From Balanoglossus misakiensis (Eukaryota > Hemichordata), in NCBI GenBank assembly GCA_040954595.2, contig CM082581.2, positions 4,464,001 to 4,528,000 on the forward strand: a stretch of DNA of 64,000 nt. Direction: 5' to 3'. Position 1 is the stretch's first letter. Each line of letters begins with the position of its first letter. A model generated the notes under the pieces. That model saw nothing but the letters and a program-made list of their open reading frames with translations, did no database searches and was not told where the DNA came from. The translations under genes and the position numbers were made by a program. Shown here one piece after another: positions 38,301 to 52,000 of the stretch.

Positions 38301-40918
38301 GTCACGCGAGTTCATTAAATCTGCGCGCTAATAGACCACCATTCTCTGATAAGAATGTACTTGTGAAATGTTGTAGAAGGCCGCCATGGAAAAACACAGT
38401 CATTAAAGTAGTGGCCTAACCGGTTCCCTGTGACGATTAGTACAGTACAGTACAGTGCCGAGAAAACGTCGATGAATACATTCAAGTTTATATCCCCCCC
38501 CCCCCCCCCTGCTTCCATGCCGCGGGGTTGGGGGCGCAGGAGGAAGGAGGTTCAATTCAGTGATAAATGAATATAAAATATTTACACATAGCAACACACG
38601 GTTAGCAGTGGCATAGAATATACCCTAGACGTACATGTATGTAGTATGTAACAAGAACCAGAATAGTCAGAATTTATGAATGGTAGTTTGAAATTATAAA
38701 CCAACACGTATCTGGATACTGAAACCGACAGGTGGCGATTCCCTTCGCGCGCGAAATGTAAATACCGAACCTGACAAGGGAATACCAACGCTCACAACTC
38801 CACTGGGTGTGGGTGAACAGTTCAACTTGTTACAGTAATTTTGGTACCGTGGATAACTGAACTGCAAAGTCATGAGAGATTGTCATGGTACTTTATTACA
38901 TCGAGGTGATATTGCAATGCGTTCCAGCGGTGTTATCGCTGCGGATAAAACGATGTGGTTTAATAATTAAGACACGGCAGTTTCACTGCAAGATGTGACT
39001 GTATCGTCACGTGACTGCGCCTCAGAATCAGATCATACGTATTTTCGCAACGTACACTTATCCGAGCAATAAATGTTTGACGATAAACAAGATGCTCTCA
39101 CAGCGTGTCAATAAAGTTGCACTTCAGTTGACAAAATCATGACAACGTTAACAACGCGGGGCGAACTTACAGGAGGTGGCTATAAATTTTATATTACGAA
39201 GTGTAACTACACACATTGAACTCCGACTCACGGTGATCCGTTTTCGTTTAGTCGTTTCGGTTATGACTTTAAAAAGCGACCGCTTTCTTTGAATGCAAAT
39301 GCATAGAAACAGACAACTGCCCCCCCCCCCCCCCACACACACACACACTTTACGGTCAAAAATTTACATTCTTGTAAATGAACGTTGGGCAAAGCAATTC
39401 AGCAACAAGACGCGGCATAACTAAACAAAAAGAACGCGCTTTGTGACATGACGTCGACCGAGACGTGTCACTGTAGGAACACCTGTCACCTGACCTGGAT
39501 CCATAAAAACCAGCAGAGACGTTTCTCTCCGCGTTATAGTTTTCATAATGGAAATCCTTCCCCAGTTTTTCTGACATGTTCTAGCGCTCACCCCAGCAAT
39601 AAAAGTGACTGGTATTCATCCACTCGCAGAGAAAACTGACAGGTGCATCAAGCACCGTGTGTCGGGTCACGTTTCTCATAATGCGTGGAATTCCTTGACT
39701 TTCACTGAGAATCTCTGTACATAAACTGCAGCATTACCTCAAAGTGCAACGGTGGCAAAAGATATCCGTTTGGGAGTTTTATTTGTTTTTACGCTGCCAC
39801 AGGAAAGGTTAACTTTGGCTACAGCTATATTCACTCAGTGACACCCACTTTGCTTCTCAATAAACTTGGTTTTAAACATTCCTTAGCATAATTTTCGAAC
39901 AAAACAATTTCACTGTGTGTTCGCGGTAAATGGATCAGTGTAAGTAAATGTAAGGATATACAAAATAAGCTTGGTCCATGGGTGCTAAGAAAGAGACGGA
40001 GTGACCATTTGATTATATTTCCAACCAAACAGAAGTTTTCTATAATCGTTGATTTCCCTTCATGATCCCAAAGCTTAAACAAGGTAGCTGTCAACACCAA
40101 GAAGTGACCTCATATTCCATCTGCCTCGACAATTCACCCCCTGAAACAAAGTACAACAAACAAGAGTTTGCTTAAAACAGATATGAATTCGCTTAGTGCA
40201 ATGAAATCATAGTTGTTGAGCGGAACGTTGGACTTTGAAGTCATGAGTCGTCAGTCATGAAATCCGGGACAAGCTGACAGTCACACCAAATCTCTAATAT
40301 CTTTTTGTGCCATTCTGCCGCGTCTGGTTTCCTAGCAACCGTGTTAATTTTTTTCAGGGCACGTGTAGTCGATCATGCTAATTACAATAGTCATATTTTT
40401 AAAAATATAAGTAAAAGAAGAGGAATTGTATTTCAATCCAACATTCCAGACGTACTTCAAATGGTGACATTGTACTACTGCGTTTGACCTCTCTGGAAAG
40501 GCCAGAAGTTGAAAGCATGGCTCAATGATGGTGTAAATCAAACGAGCACGTGTAAACAAGTTGAAGACGACGCCGCCCAGTGGGTGTGAGTCCCTGAACC
40601 AACTGTTGGCAGGTCAAGTCGGGTCACATCAAAGTTGTACAGTTCAACTTGTTCTGCTTGCAAGGGTAAATGGTCCTATGAAAACCCACATGCACAGACG
40701 CACACACTTTTAAATGTAAACCGCTTTTTTGTGGGTCTTATGTGTTTGTAAAACCACATAATTTAGTATGACCACAAATATTTCAGGGATTTTATCGGGG
40801 GTAAGAGTTTTAAGGACCTTTTAGATTGTTTTTGCTTATCATTTCCCCCGACAAATAGAGCTATCTTTGCCACGCGACTTAGTAGATGAGTTACAAGTCA
40901 TAAACATCGTCCCATCCC
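35374..40918. other. Noncoding stretch with CRE sites and poly-C tracts
   Basis: No gene is recognised. It contains perfect TGACGTCA at 35761-35768 and 36233-36240, an 18-bp perfect palindrome CAAAAATTGCAATTTTTG at 36588-36605, a C16 run at 38494-38509, and C15 followed by (AC)n at 39320-39348. ORFs are short and without domain character. Confidence 0.5.
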
Positions 40919-41060
40919 AACACAACACAACACAACACAACACAACACAACACAACACAACACAACACAACACAACACAACACAACACAACACAACACAA
41001 CACAACACAACACAACACAACAAAACAAAACAAAACAAAACACAACACAATAAAACACAA
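40919..41060. repeat. (CACAA)n pentanucleotide microsatellite
   Basis: A long, nearly perfect CACAA array to 41020 becomes AAAAC units (41021-41040) and then decays. ORFs read as Gln-His-Asn-Thr or Cys-Val-Leu repeats are translations of this array. Confidence 0.95.
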
Positions 41061-42942
41061 TGTAAAATATAAAATCACATACGGTAGTAATTTTTTTGTC
41101 AGAGATGACTTTCTTTGTGTTTTGAATCGTCCTTTGTCAGCATCCGGTGTCAATGAACATGCAATATGTGTTCGGAATAAACACAAGGTTTGACGCAGTA
41201 GGTCTGTTTTAATGATCCACTCAAGTCATACAGAGAATGTGCATTGCCCGCATAGCTAAGCGACAATTTTATGCATAGTGGATGTCCATTTTACAATGTA
41301 GTGCGCTATTTGACCAGTGTAATATATCTAGAGAGCTGAAGTTAACATACCATGGAAAATCAAGTATCTAATATTATTTTTCTGGATTAACTTGTCAAAG
41401 GTCATTGAATTTGTAGCTTTACCAATGGCGTTGGTTGTATGTCTTTCTTCATCTCTAAAAGTGAGCGCGCTTTAAACCAAATGGTTTATATTGCCTATAT
41501 CACAATCCAGCCATCGTTTACAGTGACAGTTTGTTTACTATTCCTAACACAATCGCCCGCCTATTAAGATGTTAACTTATATTGCCGAAGCAATGTGTTT
41601 ATCCCAGAGAAATATCTATGTCATGGTTTTAGTGAGTTGTTTTCGTGATTTCACCTGCACGAGGCAATGAACTTTCTGTATGTCCTGTTTAAGTATACGC
41701 TTGGGCGGGCTTAGAATACCAATGGGGGTATAGCCTATAGTTGAGACGTGTCATTTCCTGGCGTGGCGTGTGTTTCTATCCGATGATATTGGGAATCAGT
41801 CAGATATTTTAACAAACAGGATACGCTGGAGCGGATAACATAATGACAGGTAAACGGCTGACAGTCTGCCCTTTCGATGATATTCGATTCCGAGACAAGT
41901 GTAAGTGCGAATGATAATTTGGAGTGTAGATTACATGTGGTGGCACGTGTTTACAGCCTTTTGTTTCGTCTGCCTCTTGTAAAAAAAGGCAAAACAACAC
42001 ACATCTGCCGTCTGAATTACTGGCTGCCTCGTCTACAGAGCAATATCCCCCGTTGTAACATCGATTCGTTAGATTCCGCTCGACTTCACTCGGCTCGATG
42101 CCATTTTCGTTTCTCAACAAAGTCGCATAGCGTGAAACACTGGGTCCCAATAACCACCAGACATATATAGGTTAACGGAACTGGTTAAGGCATTTACCAC
42201 GTGTCACTTGATCTTCTAAGACCCCGTATACAACGCCGCCTGAGTGCACAAGGTTTTTTAAGTGTTAATATCGCCAACAGTCACGCATGCGTTCATGTCT
42301 AACTCTTGCGGCTTGTCGAGTGGAGAACCTGATTCGAATGGTAATAAATACCCAGCTCCATACCTACTTTATCACGCGCGACTTCGTTCAAGTTTGCGAG
42401 ACTCTATTACATTCCTGTAACAATATACATGTCCATGATACATGAATGCGCACACACGTTCCTTAAAGTGAAATATGAAGAGCGCAATAATTGAACGTTT
42501 TACTGACAGTGATATGAACCAGGAATGGCTGATAGGGGGAAAATGTAAGCGGGAGATCCAACCTCTGCCCCGTTAATTGAAAATCGTGCGTGCGCACGCT
42601 CTCTCACATTGCAGTTGTGCTAAAACGACCAGTACCTGTATCTCCGCGATTATCAATATATAGTCTCCTCCGTTGAGTTATATCATTTTACTACTATATA
42701 GAATTCTTTATGTGCTGTGAAGATTAACAATAGTAAGTAAGTCGGTACGGATGTGGTGAAATTTGACAGTTGAATATAGGAGTCATGTTTTCTTTAAATC
42801 GTCAAAAGCCCATGTTGTTTTGTGATATTCTTCCGCAAAATATGTCATAGATGCATGCCTACTTCAAATTGCATCTTTCTAAAGAACTAAACGTTTCTTT
42901 GACTTACTCTGGTGGTGGATGCAGAAGGTTCACTGTATTATA
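41061..42942. other. AT-rich noncoding stretch
   Basis: No gene is recognised. Overlapping ORFs of about 100 codons occur on both strands at 41.8-42.2 kb, but they show no domain, signal peptide or splice support. Confidence 0.5.
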
Positions 42943-43039
42943 TTGTTGTTGTTGTTGTTGTTGTTGTTGCTGTTGTTGTTGGTCGTGGTGGTGGTGGTGG
43001 TGGTGGTGGTGGTGGTGGTGGTGGTGGTGGTGGTGGTGT
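42943..43039. repeat. (TTG)n-(GGT)n compound trinucleotide microsatellite
   Basis: A TTG array (42943-42981) switches to a nearly pure GGT array (42984-43039). The polycysteine/polytryptophan frame read across it is an artefact of the repeat. Confidence 0.95.
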
Positions 43040-45910
43040 AAGAAAAGGGGGTTAGTCAAAAAAGCAAATTGAAGGCAAACAGACGAAACTCCCGGAAACA
43101 GCTAATTTTTGACATCGAAGAATACTGAGAGCATCATTGGCCGAGAAATTAAGCTTGGTCGGAAAACAATTAACGCCCTTAACAGAAGAATATACACAGA
43201 CCATAAGAAAGGTGTCAATAGACCTAACAAAGTTCAATCACTCATGATATATTGTGCGGTCGGCCCTTGCAATAAAAAACAGAATCCCATTCCAACCGTC
43301 TAAGATATTACTGCTAATTAGGTGACTGGCTGCGAAAACGGGTCACTCGTTATATACTCTGACGAAGAGAAAAGCGAAGTGAATTTATAGCTTCGCGCAA
43401 ACGGGTTAATGGCCTAGCACCACAACCAGGCAATGGTCGGCGCAGCAAGGTTGAAAGGAGATACGGACGTAAAAGCTGCTTTCAACAATTCTCTAACATC
43501 GTTGAGTGAAGGAACATGTGTTGCACGCGATGTAATATTCGCCACAGAAATTCAGATATGTTGGTGACATTTGGTGCGTAGAGTAAGTCGACACACGTGG
43601 TTAAACAAATAAGTTGATATCTAGGTATACTTCCGTACATTTCCGCGTTGATGACGTTAATAATACCAGTAATCTATGTAACATGAGCGCACACACACAC
43701 AAAGAATTAGTCTAAACAAACTGTGGTTCGATAACATGTTTCTCTAAAGTAAAGTGGGTACGTCGGGGAAAATATAACATTAGTAGTAGTATTAGCTGTA
43801 ATGTTAGTTGCAGATCTAGAAGAAGAAAAAACATTTATGTAATATTTATCATGTAATGTAGATTCGCGCAAGAACGCGACCAGAGTCCCAATGCACTGTA
43901 TGTATACACGGTAAACGTTGCAAAATTGCTTATAGCGGACTGCAGGGAATCGGCCCATAATACTGGTAATGTGTTTGGATGGTCTGAGCCAGTGAGCATT
44001 TTGCGAAATTTGTTTTGTGAAGGAGGCAACTTGCGATGCACCGACAACTGAGATATACTGGTTATCTTCTGCTGCGTGGTAACCACAGTTGTTTGACTTC
44101 ATGTTCCTCAAACGCGATTTCATTGTTACGGAGAAGACAAATCGGAATTGTGCGTGCGTTGATGAAATCCATTTGTTCGTAACAGTAGTCATTTAAGTGT
44201 GTATGTTAATGCACAACAACCATGCCAGGTATAGGCTAGTATGGCCCGAAGAAAGATAATTCCTTATTCAGGTACACGTATTAGGAAACATTTAAAAGAA
44301 ACTAAAAGTAAAACTGTGAATACCTTTGGTTCATCATCATTTGTCTTACATTTATCCAAAAATTAAATGTAACTCTGAACAGTTCTTATATAACTAAAAG
44401 AAACGATCGGATGTACACCTTATACTCGCCAGGTCCATTTTCTTTTACTGTTTGTTTTATAATTTAATTATTCTTCTACGTTTATTCGGCTCCAGAAATT
44501 TAGTATCGTTCCAAAAATCTGTGTAGATCAGGGTTTCGGCACGATTTATGCAAATTTTTTGTGTCACATGCCACAGTGTACGGCTCACAGATGTATGCCA
44601 ACTCAACCGCTGAAATGAATAAGCGATCACGTGGTGCGATGTTTTCCTAATGGAACCCACCTCCACGAGAACGGACCACGTTCGTAATCTGTTGTGTCAT
44701 CAATGTAATATAATAAGCAATATAATATTTAGAATTGATGGACAGATGTGTTTTGGTAGGATGGTACATATCTGCAGCATCAGCCCCGTTCGTTGATTCT
44801 CTATGAATAGATTCCAGCTGCCACACGTGTTTAATAAACTGCCATATATTTTACAGGGCGCTTTGTTTTGATTCAAAATCGTCATTTGGCGTGCATAGTA
44901 ACAGATGGGTGGTAATGGTCATTTGGGTTATTCCGACCCACGTTGCGCAAATCAAGATTTCGAGTGCTGTATTGACTATTGTCTATAATACATACTTTAA
45001 TGGTTTACATAATGCGCGTTTCAAAATACTACAGGCAAGTCAAATTGTACATTTTAACTGAACAGAGAGGCTTAGACAGTATTGCCACAGAGCCCCTATG
45101 CATCACTAATTGAAGTATAGCGTGCCAAGGGAAAATTCTTCCCTATGATTTACGTAAGATTGGCTTGGCATGCCTGTCAGTTTAATCCCATGATGTATGC
45201 GGAGAAAGCACTTTCACGTTCGGAAATGAAATCATGAAGTTATATCTAGTGTTTTATCATCAGAGCTGGGAATAGAATTGCACGTCAGTATTTGGCTCTA
45301 TAAGGACACAATTAACCTGCACATTTTGCGGCATTAACGAGTGCTCAAGCAGCCACAACTTTTAATTGTGACCCGATGACTTCGATTATCTCATATTATG
45401 AGAGACGATTTCGATTTGTCGATTAGCAAATAGCCGTGCTTTATATCGCTTGTACTTTCTGGTCATCAGATTGCCTCGATATTCAACGTCGTCTGTTATT
45501 TCAACAGTCCAACAATCAACTTTGATAGCTTCTTCCGCCCAACTTTGCTGGCGCCTAAATGTTAGCAGGGTTAACATTATGTCGTTAGAGCTGGCGGTCT
45601 TAATGCCTCTGCAATCAAACTAACTCGCTTCCAGTACAATTACAATGAAATGAGGTTGAGATGAAGGACTCCTCGGACCTTTCCACTTTGTTCTTTAGCG
45701 AGGGGAGAGATTACTTATTTGCATTTGGTCGCTTTCACTCTCAGATTGTACGACTTAATTTATCACCTGAAATGATGTCAGAATTTCCTTGGCATGTGAA
45801 GATAACGGCTGCCAATACTGACTGACGTCTTAGCAGATAAACATGTTAATTTGTGAAGATGCAGGGATATTATGACATCATTGTCAAACTCATCAAACAG
45901 CATTGATAAC
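43040..45910. other. AT-rich noncoding stretch
   Basis: No gene is recognised. A 161-codon minus-strand frame at 43707-44192 has no domain, signal or splice support and is probably chance. An inverted pair GTGCCAAG/CTTGGCAT near 45123-45171 encloses a small AGGGAA/TTCCCT hairpin. Confidence 0.5.
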
Positions 45911-46083
45911 GTATGTATGTATGTATGTATGTATGTATGTATGTATGTATGTATGTATGTATGTATGTATGTATGTATGTATGTATGTATGTATGTATGT
46001 ATGTATGTATGTATGTATGTATGTATGTATGTATGTATCTATGTATCTATGTATCTATGTATCTATGTATCTATGTATCTATG
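45911..46083. repeat. (TATG)n microsatellite with TATC-interspersed end
   Basis: Uninterrupted GTAT/TATG units run to about 46035, then alternate with TATC units to the end. The structure matches the 3' part of the 34.4 kb array in the same orientation. Confidence 0.95.
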
Positions 46084-49000
46084 AACTGTCAATATGGTGA
46101 TGCATGGCATCATTAAAGGGGTTTAAAATCAACAAATTGAAGGAGAAGATGTTTCAAAAGGACACTCCATTATACAAAGGCTAATATGTAAAGGGATGGC
46201 ATACGCCATAAGGTTTCCATGTCGGTTGTTTTATGTGGTAGCCTCCTCCACATAAAGGGCTGGTGGATGGACAGACTATAACAGTACTAGCATGCAATAA
46301 AAACTACATGTATGCAGTAATTACTGGGGTATCATGTTGAAGAGAGCACCTCACGTGAAAGACTGGTATCGACATCGACAATTGTATCAATGATATACCT
46401 GTTTCATATATATTATATGATAACAGTAATGACCTTGACGTCAAACACAATTATAAGAGAAAAGAAATTCAGTTTCTTTTTTTTTATATACTGTCAAAGT
46501 ATACATCACTGTGATATTTTTTAATAATTTATAAATTTGCCAATAAGCGTGGGTCGTTAATGTATATCCGGTGCACACTGGAACCCATAATTTAAACATT
46601 ACAATTTACACTTAATGGGAACTAGCTGTCAATTACTAGCATTTTGAATTTCTCTAAGGAAGTTAGACAGTCATGAACACCAGTGTGTGTAATTGCAGCA
46701 GATGCATTGGCATTAATATCAAAGCCTGCACTATGCACGGAGAAATGTGTATATCGTCTGCTACCGCTCGCTCAGTGTTAGATACTCGCATCTCACCATC
46801 TCTGTCAATTATAATCAAGTAATTTGCGAAGTCTACATTTCATCTGCTGTCATGTCAATTAAAAAGTATATATACACAAATGTGCCGCGGAGGATGATTC
46901 ATACAGAGACTTGTTAATCCAAATAGTTTTACAGGCTTGACTCGACGCATGCCAACTTTACCCTTTTCGCAACTCTTTTTATCTCTCTTTCTAAGGTTTT
47001 TTCAAGCAAAGATTACGAATTTGAATGGAGCCAAGCGAGCTTGCATTTTGCTTTTTTAGTCCTTCTGTGTATTGCTCTCGCCGGAAGGAAAGTGGGTAGA
47101 CGTGAAGTGAATATTTCCATAGTGAGATGAAATTGACAAGAGAGCTGTAGTTATAATCAGGCGTGTTATGCAGAAACAAGTACAATCGAAACCATAATGC
47201 AATGTCTGAAAAGAAATTCTGAAAATGTATTCATTGCTGAAGCACTGGGGCGTTTATTTTAGCATTTCATGTGTCAACGCACTTTACATCAATAGAACTT
47301 GACAATAGGCGAGGAATAATTCACATTTGGTGTATATTTCCATAAGAACACAAATGTTTTTTTTTTCTATTTCAGAATGAATTGTATTGTCAGTTGACGG
47401 TATGCTACAGTGTAGTCAACTCATCCTGAATTGACTGGTGTTATTTTTGTGGATTTAGGGTTAAGCATCAAACTCGCCAGATATGTTTTTTTTTAAATTT
47501 GTTTTCAACATTAACGCTTTTATTGCACAGTGTAGTTTACCATAATTTTGGTTCATGAAGTGTGTATAACGAAGAGAGAAAATTACATAACGGTAAGGGT
47601 GTCTTAACAATTTGTTGTAAAACGTGTCTGTATAGGCAAGTGTCAATTCAAGACAGCAATCTGTTCCAAAAAAGTAAAGTTTTCAATTTCATCGACAGAG
47701 GAATTCTTGCTCTTAACACTAACGACAGTCTGGACATGGCATCGCGGATCAATTGATTTTTGAGACGTAATGTGGTCAGATGTTTGGGGACAACCCTAAG
47801 CGTGCATGACACGAACATAGATTCCGTTCAGCAATTGAAGTAAGAAAGTTAAACCCATTGCTCCAGGAATGCTTACACGTACATAAATGGGCAGATATGT
47901 TGCCATGGTTACATGCAGGCACACGCGAAGCGATCGGTCGCATCGCCCATGCGTGACGGTCTCGCTCTTTCGGAAAGAATGCAGTTGCTAAGCAACCTAC
48001 CTGTGGTGGCGGGAATATTTTTATGTACTCCCCGTGCTATAACAACAAACTTTATTATCGTCTGCGCACTTTCAAAAAAATGTTACACCTTTACCTGATG
48101 GAGTCGCCTGTGGGTCTACGTTTTGTCGGACTCGCGTAATGGCCGGAATGATTTGTGGCTTTCCTTCCGAAATTACGAAACTCGGCTATTATCACAGGAA
48201 TTTACCGGCGACACCGCTTCCATACGTTTAATGCGCACCGGTAGGCATTTTAACAACTGTGTGAACAGGCAGCTGTCTGGCTCAGATTGCGCATGACTCA
48301 TCAAATTAAATGGGGGTGGTATCGCGTCAAATATTATGGCGCATCCACCGACACTTTATAGGGTAACATAATGCACAATTTGATAAAAAGTAATTATAAG
48401 ATAAACATTAAATTCTTTTATCGAAAATGTTCCCCGGGGCAGCTGCGGTACTAATTTGGAAGATAACGGCGATCAGTTACTTTACAAGTGAAGTCATTTA
48501 CCGGTTTCAGCTATTTGGGGTCGCTAATAAGTACTACGTCAGAGGCCACACTTGCCTGTACAAGTGGACAGCATTCACCGCTCGATGTACCAACTGAAAT
48601 CATTAACCTTAGACCACATTCGTGAGAAGGTCGTGTCTGGTTTTACGCCTCGGGCTTCGCGCTATGGTCATCAATAAACAAAAGGCTAGTAACCATATGT
48701 TTATGTCATAATACTAAATTGCTTAATGTTTCTCGTAAAATTATACTGAACCACACTTTGGACACCGGCCCATGATCGTTAGTAACATAAATCACGCGTC
48801 TTCCATTACTTGGTTTCTGTGCGCACGTACCCATGACTAAGGCCATTGGATTTACACTACAAGCAAGGGGCCAACATGTGTGGTATCGCATGGTAATCAA
48901 AACCGCTTTGTCATCGAAAAGTTCTAAATTTATTTTACAAGTTAAGACATAACCGCAGACGGCTCGTTAACAGACATTTTATCGCTCTTGTCTGCAGTCT

Positions 49001-52000
49001 TCAAAAGATTTTATAAGTCCCCGTAGCTGTAGAGATTGTAGACTATACCCCCTTCCCCAAAAACTTGTCCGCTTTCAGGAAATATGTAAATCCCTGACAA
49101 GTGTGAGTGTACAAAATTTTCCATAGAATTAACGCAGTATTGAGATGTTTTGGGGAGTTGGTTTTACAGGATGGTAACTGGACATAGTCATAGACTTGAA
49201 TTCAGTATGGAAAATGTTACAAGTTTGCCGTTGCCTATGATGCTTTACTGGGCGTGGCTGGAAGACTCGAAATCTTGAAAATTTGTGATGGCATCCGTCA
49301 CTTTACTTTCCCCAGTAATCAGTGCCACTTCTGTTGTCTTGGTAACTAACAATATATACCAATCTTTGAACAGATAAGCATCTTTCGAAACTGATTCGCT
49401 GTGCATAAATAAACCTACAAACACAATATTCTTGCGAACTTAAGACGCAGGTGACTGTTCCGTCCACTATACGAACGACAGTTGTAAGAATTACACGAAG
49501 AAACATGGCCCACTTATCCAACATAACCGAAAATAGAACAAATTGATTGATTGGTGTCATATGCCATTGGTGAAAATATTTCATGTAATAAAAGCAGAAA
49601 TCGATTTCTTCGGTAAACTTGTAAAGAGCCTGTTCGATATCTCGACGTGCCGTCCGATTGCACACCCACTGACAGGTGTGTGCGAAGGAGGTAGCTTTGT
49701 TTCCTGCCGCGAAACGTTCATTGTTCGTTACACGTAGGCCTGGACAGGAGGCGTAATAACAAGTGCCCGTTGTGCTGGCGCTGTGTGCTCAGCCAAATGT
49801 CATCAAACACGGCATGAAAGACCAGGATATTTTCTGTCCCGTCCAGCGTTACCACAGCGTCAATTTTTCAAGAAGGCAGGTGGACTGAAATGACTCGGAA
49901 CGCTCGTACGAGTATCGTCAGCGAAATGAGGCGAAATACCGAACCACAATGATCTGGTTCAATGTCGCCTCGCGAAACTTGTTAAGTACAGTGCACGTCG
50001 GCTATATAGAAGAGTTCTCGTTACTGCTCATTTAAGTCAGCTGGACTAACAGTGTAAAGCGAAATATTTGCAGCTGGCAACAGGATTCCAATGTATCAGC
50101 ACACGTTTCTTGATAAGAGCACAGCTGCCTGCAGTCTCTGTCGCGGGTTGTAACCGGCAAAATTAGATCAGTTTGACCCCTTGTTAATCTGTGGAAATGC
50201 AATATGGTTCGGGTGGACTGCCCTTGGCGTTGTGCTCAAAAGCTGAGTACACGTATGTTCACTTAGTGTCTGTACAATCAATGCATGCACGTGATATGAG
50301 AGGGAAAATTGCGAGCAAATTTAACATTCTTAATGTTTTATTGCCTTCCGTTTTCTGTTCTAAACTCGGGCACGTTTTAAACCATGGTCGACGTTCCAAA
50401 AGAGACGTATTTTACATAATTTCATTTAATGTAGAGTATTTTGGAAAGTGGATGAGAAATCTAGTCCGTAGGGTGGGCATCTACTTTAGTTGTAATCGAA
50501 GCTGTGTGCATCGGTATACTGGCCAAAGGTAGAGTCGATAAGTTCATAAATATTGCATTATGGTCGAACAAGGCGGGAACGACAACTGCAGTGAGGATAA
50601 GTGGGATAATAGTTAAATGAAATCGAACTTCATTCAAATTGTGTAATGGAACAAAACCCAATCAATTAACAGAGGGAAATTAAATAAATTAAATATAATT
50701 TATTTGCAAGCCAGTCTATATACATTGTACATTGTACCAATCTATTGATCCGTGATCATTGATTATGAATATATCTTATAATGAGGTAAAACAAAAACGT
50801 AAATATGTTCAGCTCTAAAACTCACCGCTGTATGTTATGTTAATGGCAAAACGAGCGGCGTGATACACAAATGAAATAAAATAGTCCTTTCTGAAAGCGT
50901 ATTGAAATTAAAACATTCATTTACATGTAGTTTAATTTCACCTTGTCATCACCTTAAGAATTTTGGCAATAAACTTGAAGCTTACTAGCTAAAAATATAC
51001 TGGATTGAACGTTCGTAATACAAAGGAATGAAAATCGTGGGGCAGGTCTGGTAGGGTTGTCCCCTTTCAGCGGTATGAAGTCTGATCCACGGTGCGGTAC
51101 ACATAGGAGAGTTGCAGGAACGCCCTCGCCCGTGCTATCGCAAGAGGCACCACCAGTTGTGTAACAAGACAGTTTGTGCTTTTGGTAATATAGCTGTGCT
51201 AATTGTCTTACCTTGTAAAATCGATCGAAAAAATGAGCTTATGTCGACATTGTACAATGACTGTGCGTCTTGTTTTATTTAACGTAGGCCAAACGGAAAA
51301 CACTCTCACGCAATGGAAATTGTGTATACATGTACGCCCACTTCTGAACTGAAAATACGTGTTATTTTGTTTGTCTGAATCTTCTGCGTTCCACTGAGTT
51401 TCATCATACGCAACCATTGTGCATCCTCAGACTTTTTTTTATTCCTGACTGTCTTATTACATCATTATTTTTCTGTTGAATGAAACAAGCTTAGCGCTTC
51501 AAATATGATTGGCAGTACAGGTATTTTTCTCTCTCTCCGTATAACGACCTGTTCATTACAATATCAGTAATTTGAGACGTTCGTGACAGGGAATTGAGGA
51601 TAGTGGTTGTAACGACACAGTGGGTGTTACAAATTAGCCGCACCTACTCAAATATCCGATAAACTTAATGATGATTAATGTAAAAAGCTACAACATCTCT
51701 AAACTGAGAAGTTCACAAACTTGAACGTGGTAATGTCTGAATCGCCATAAAGCATTGAATTAAACCTCCGTTACACTGTACACACATTACAGTTCTCTAC
51801 ATACTCTGAGGACAAACGCTGAATAAATAGTAGGCAACATTCCAACGTATGACGTGAAAAGATAATGTGTGCCACACGTCTTTTATTCGACCGATTCAGT
51901 AATTGAAATTGGACAATGTCAATTTGAATAGACATGTCATCCACACACAATGTTCATATTTACTCTTTACAAACTGAAAAGTACACTGTGGCAAAAACAT

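Noticed and set aside
40839-41193. Repeat ORFs rich in Gln-His-Asn-Thr or Cys-Val-Leu
   Set aside because: They are translations of the (CACAA)n array.
43707-44192. 161-codon minus-strand ORF
   Set aside because: No domain or splice support, and composition like surrounding noncoding DNA.
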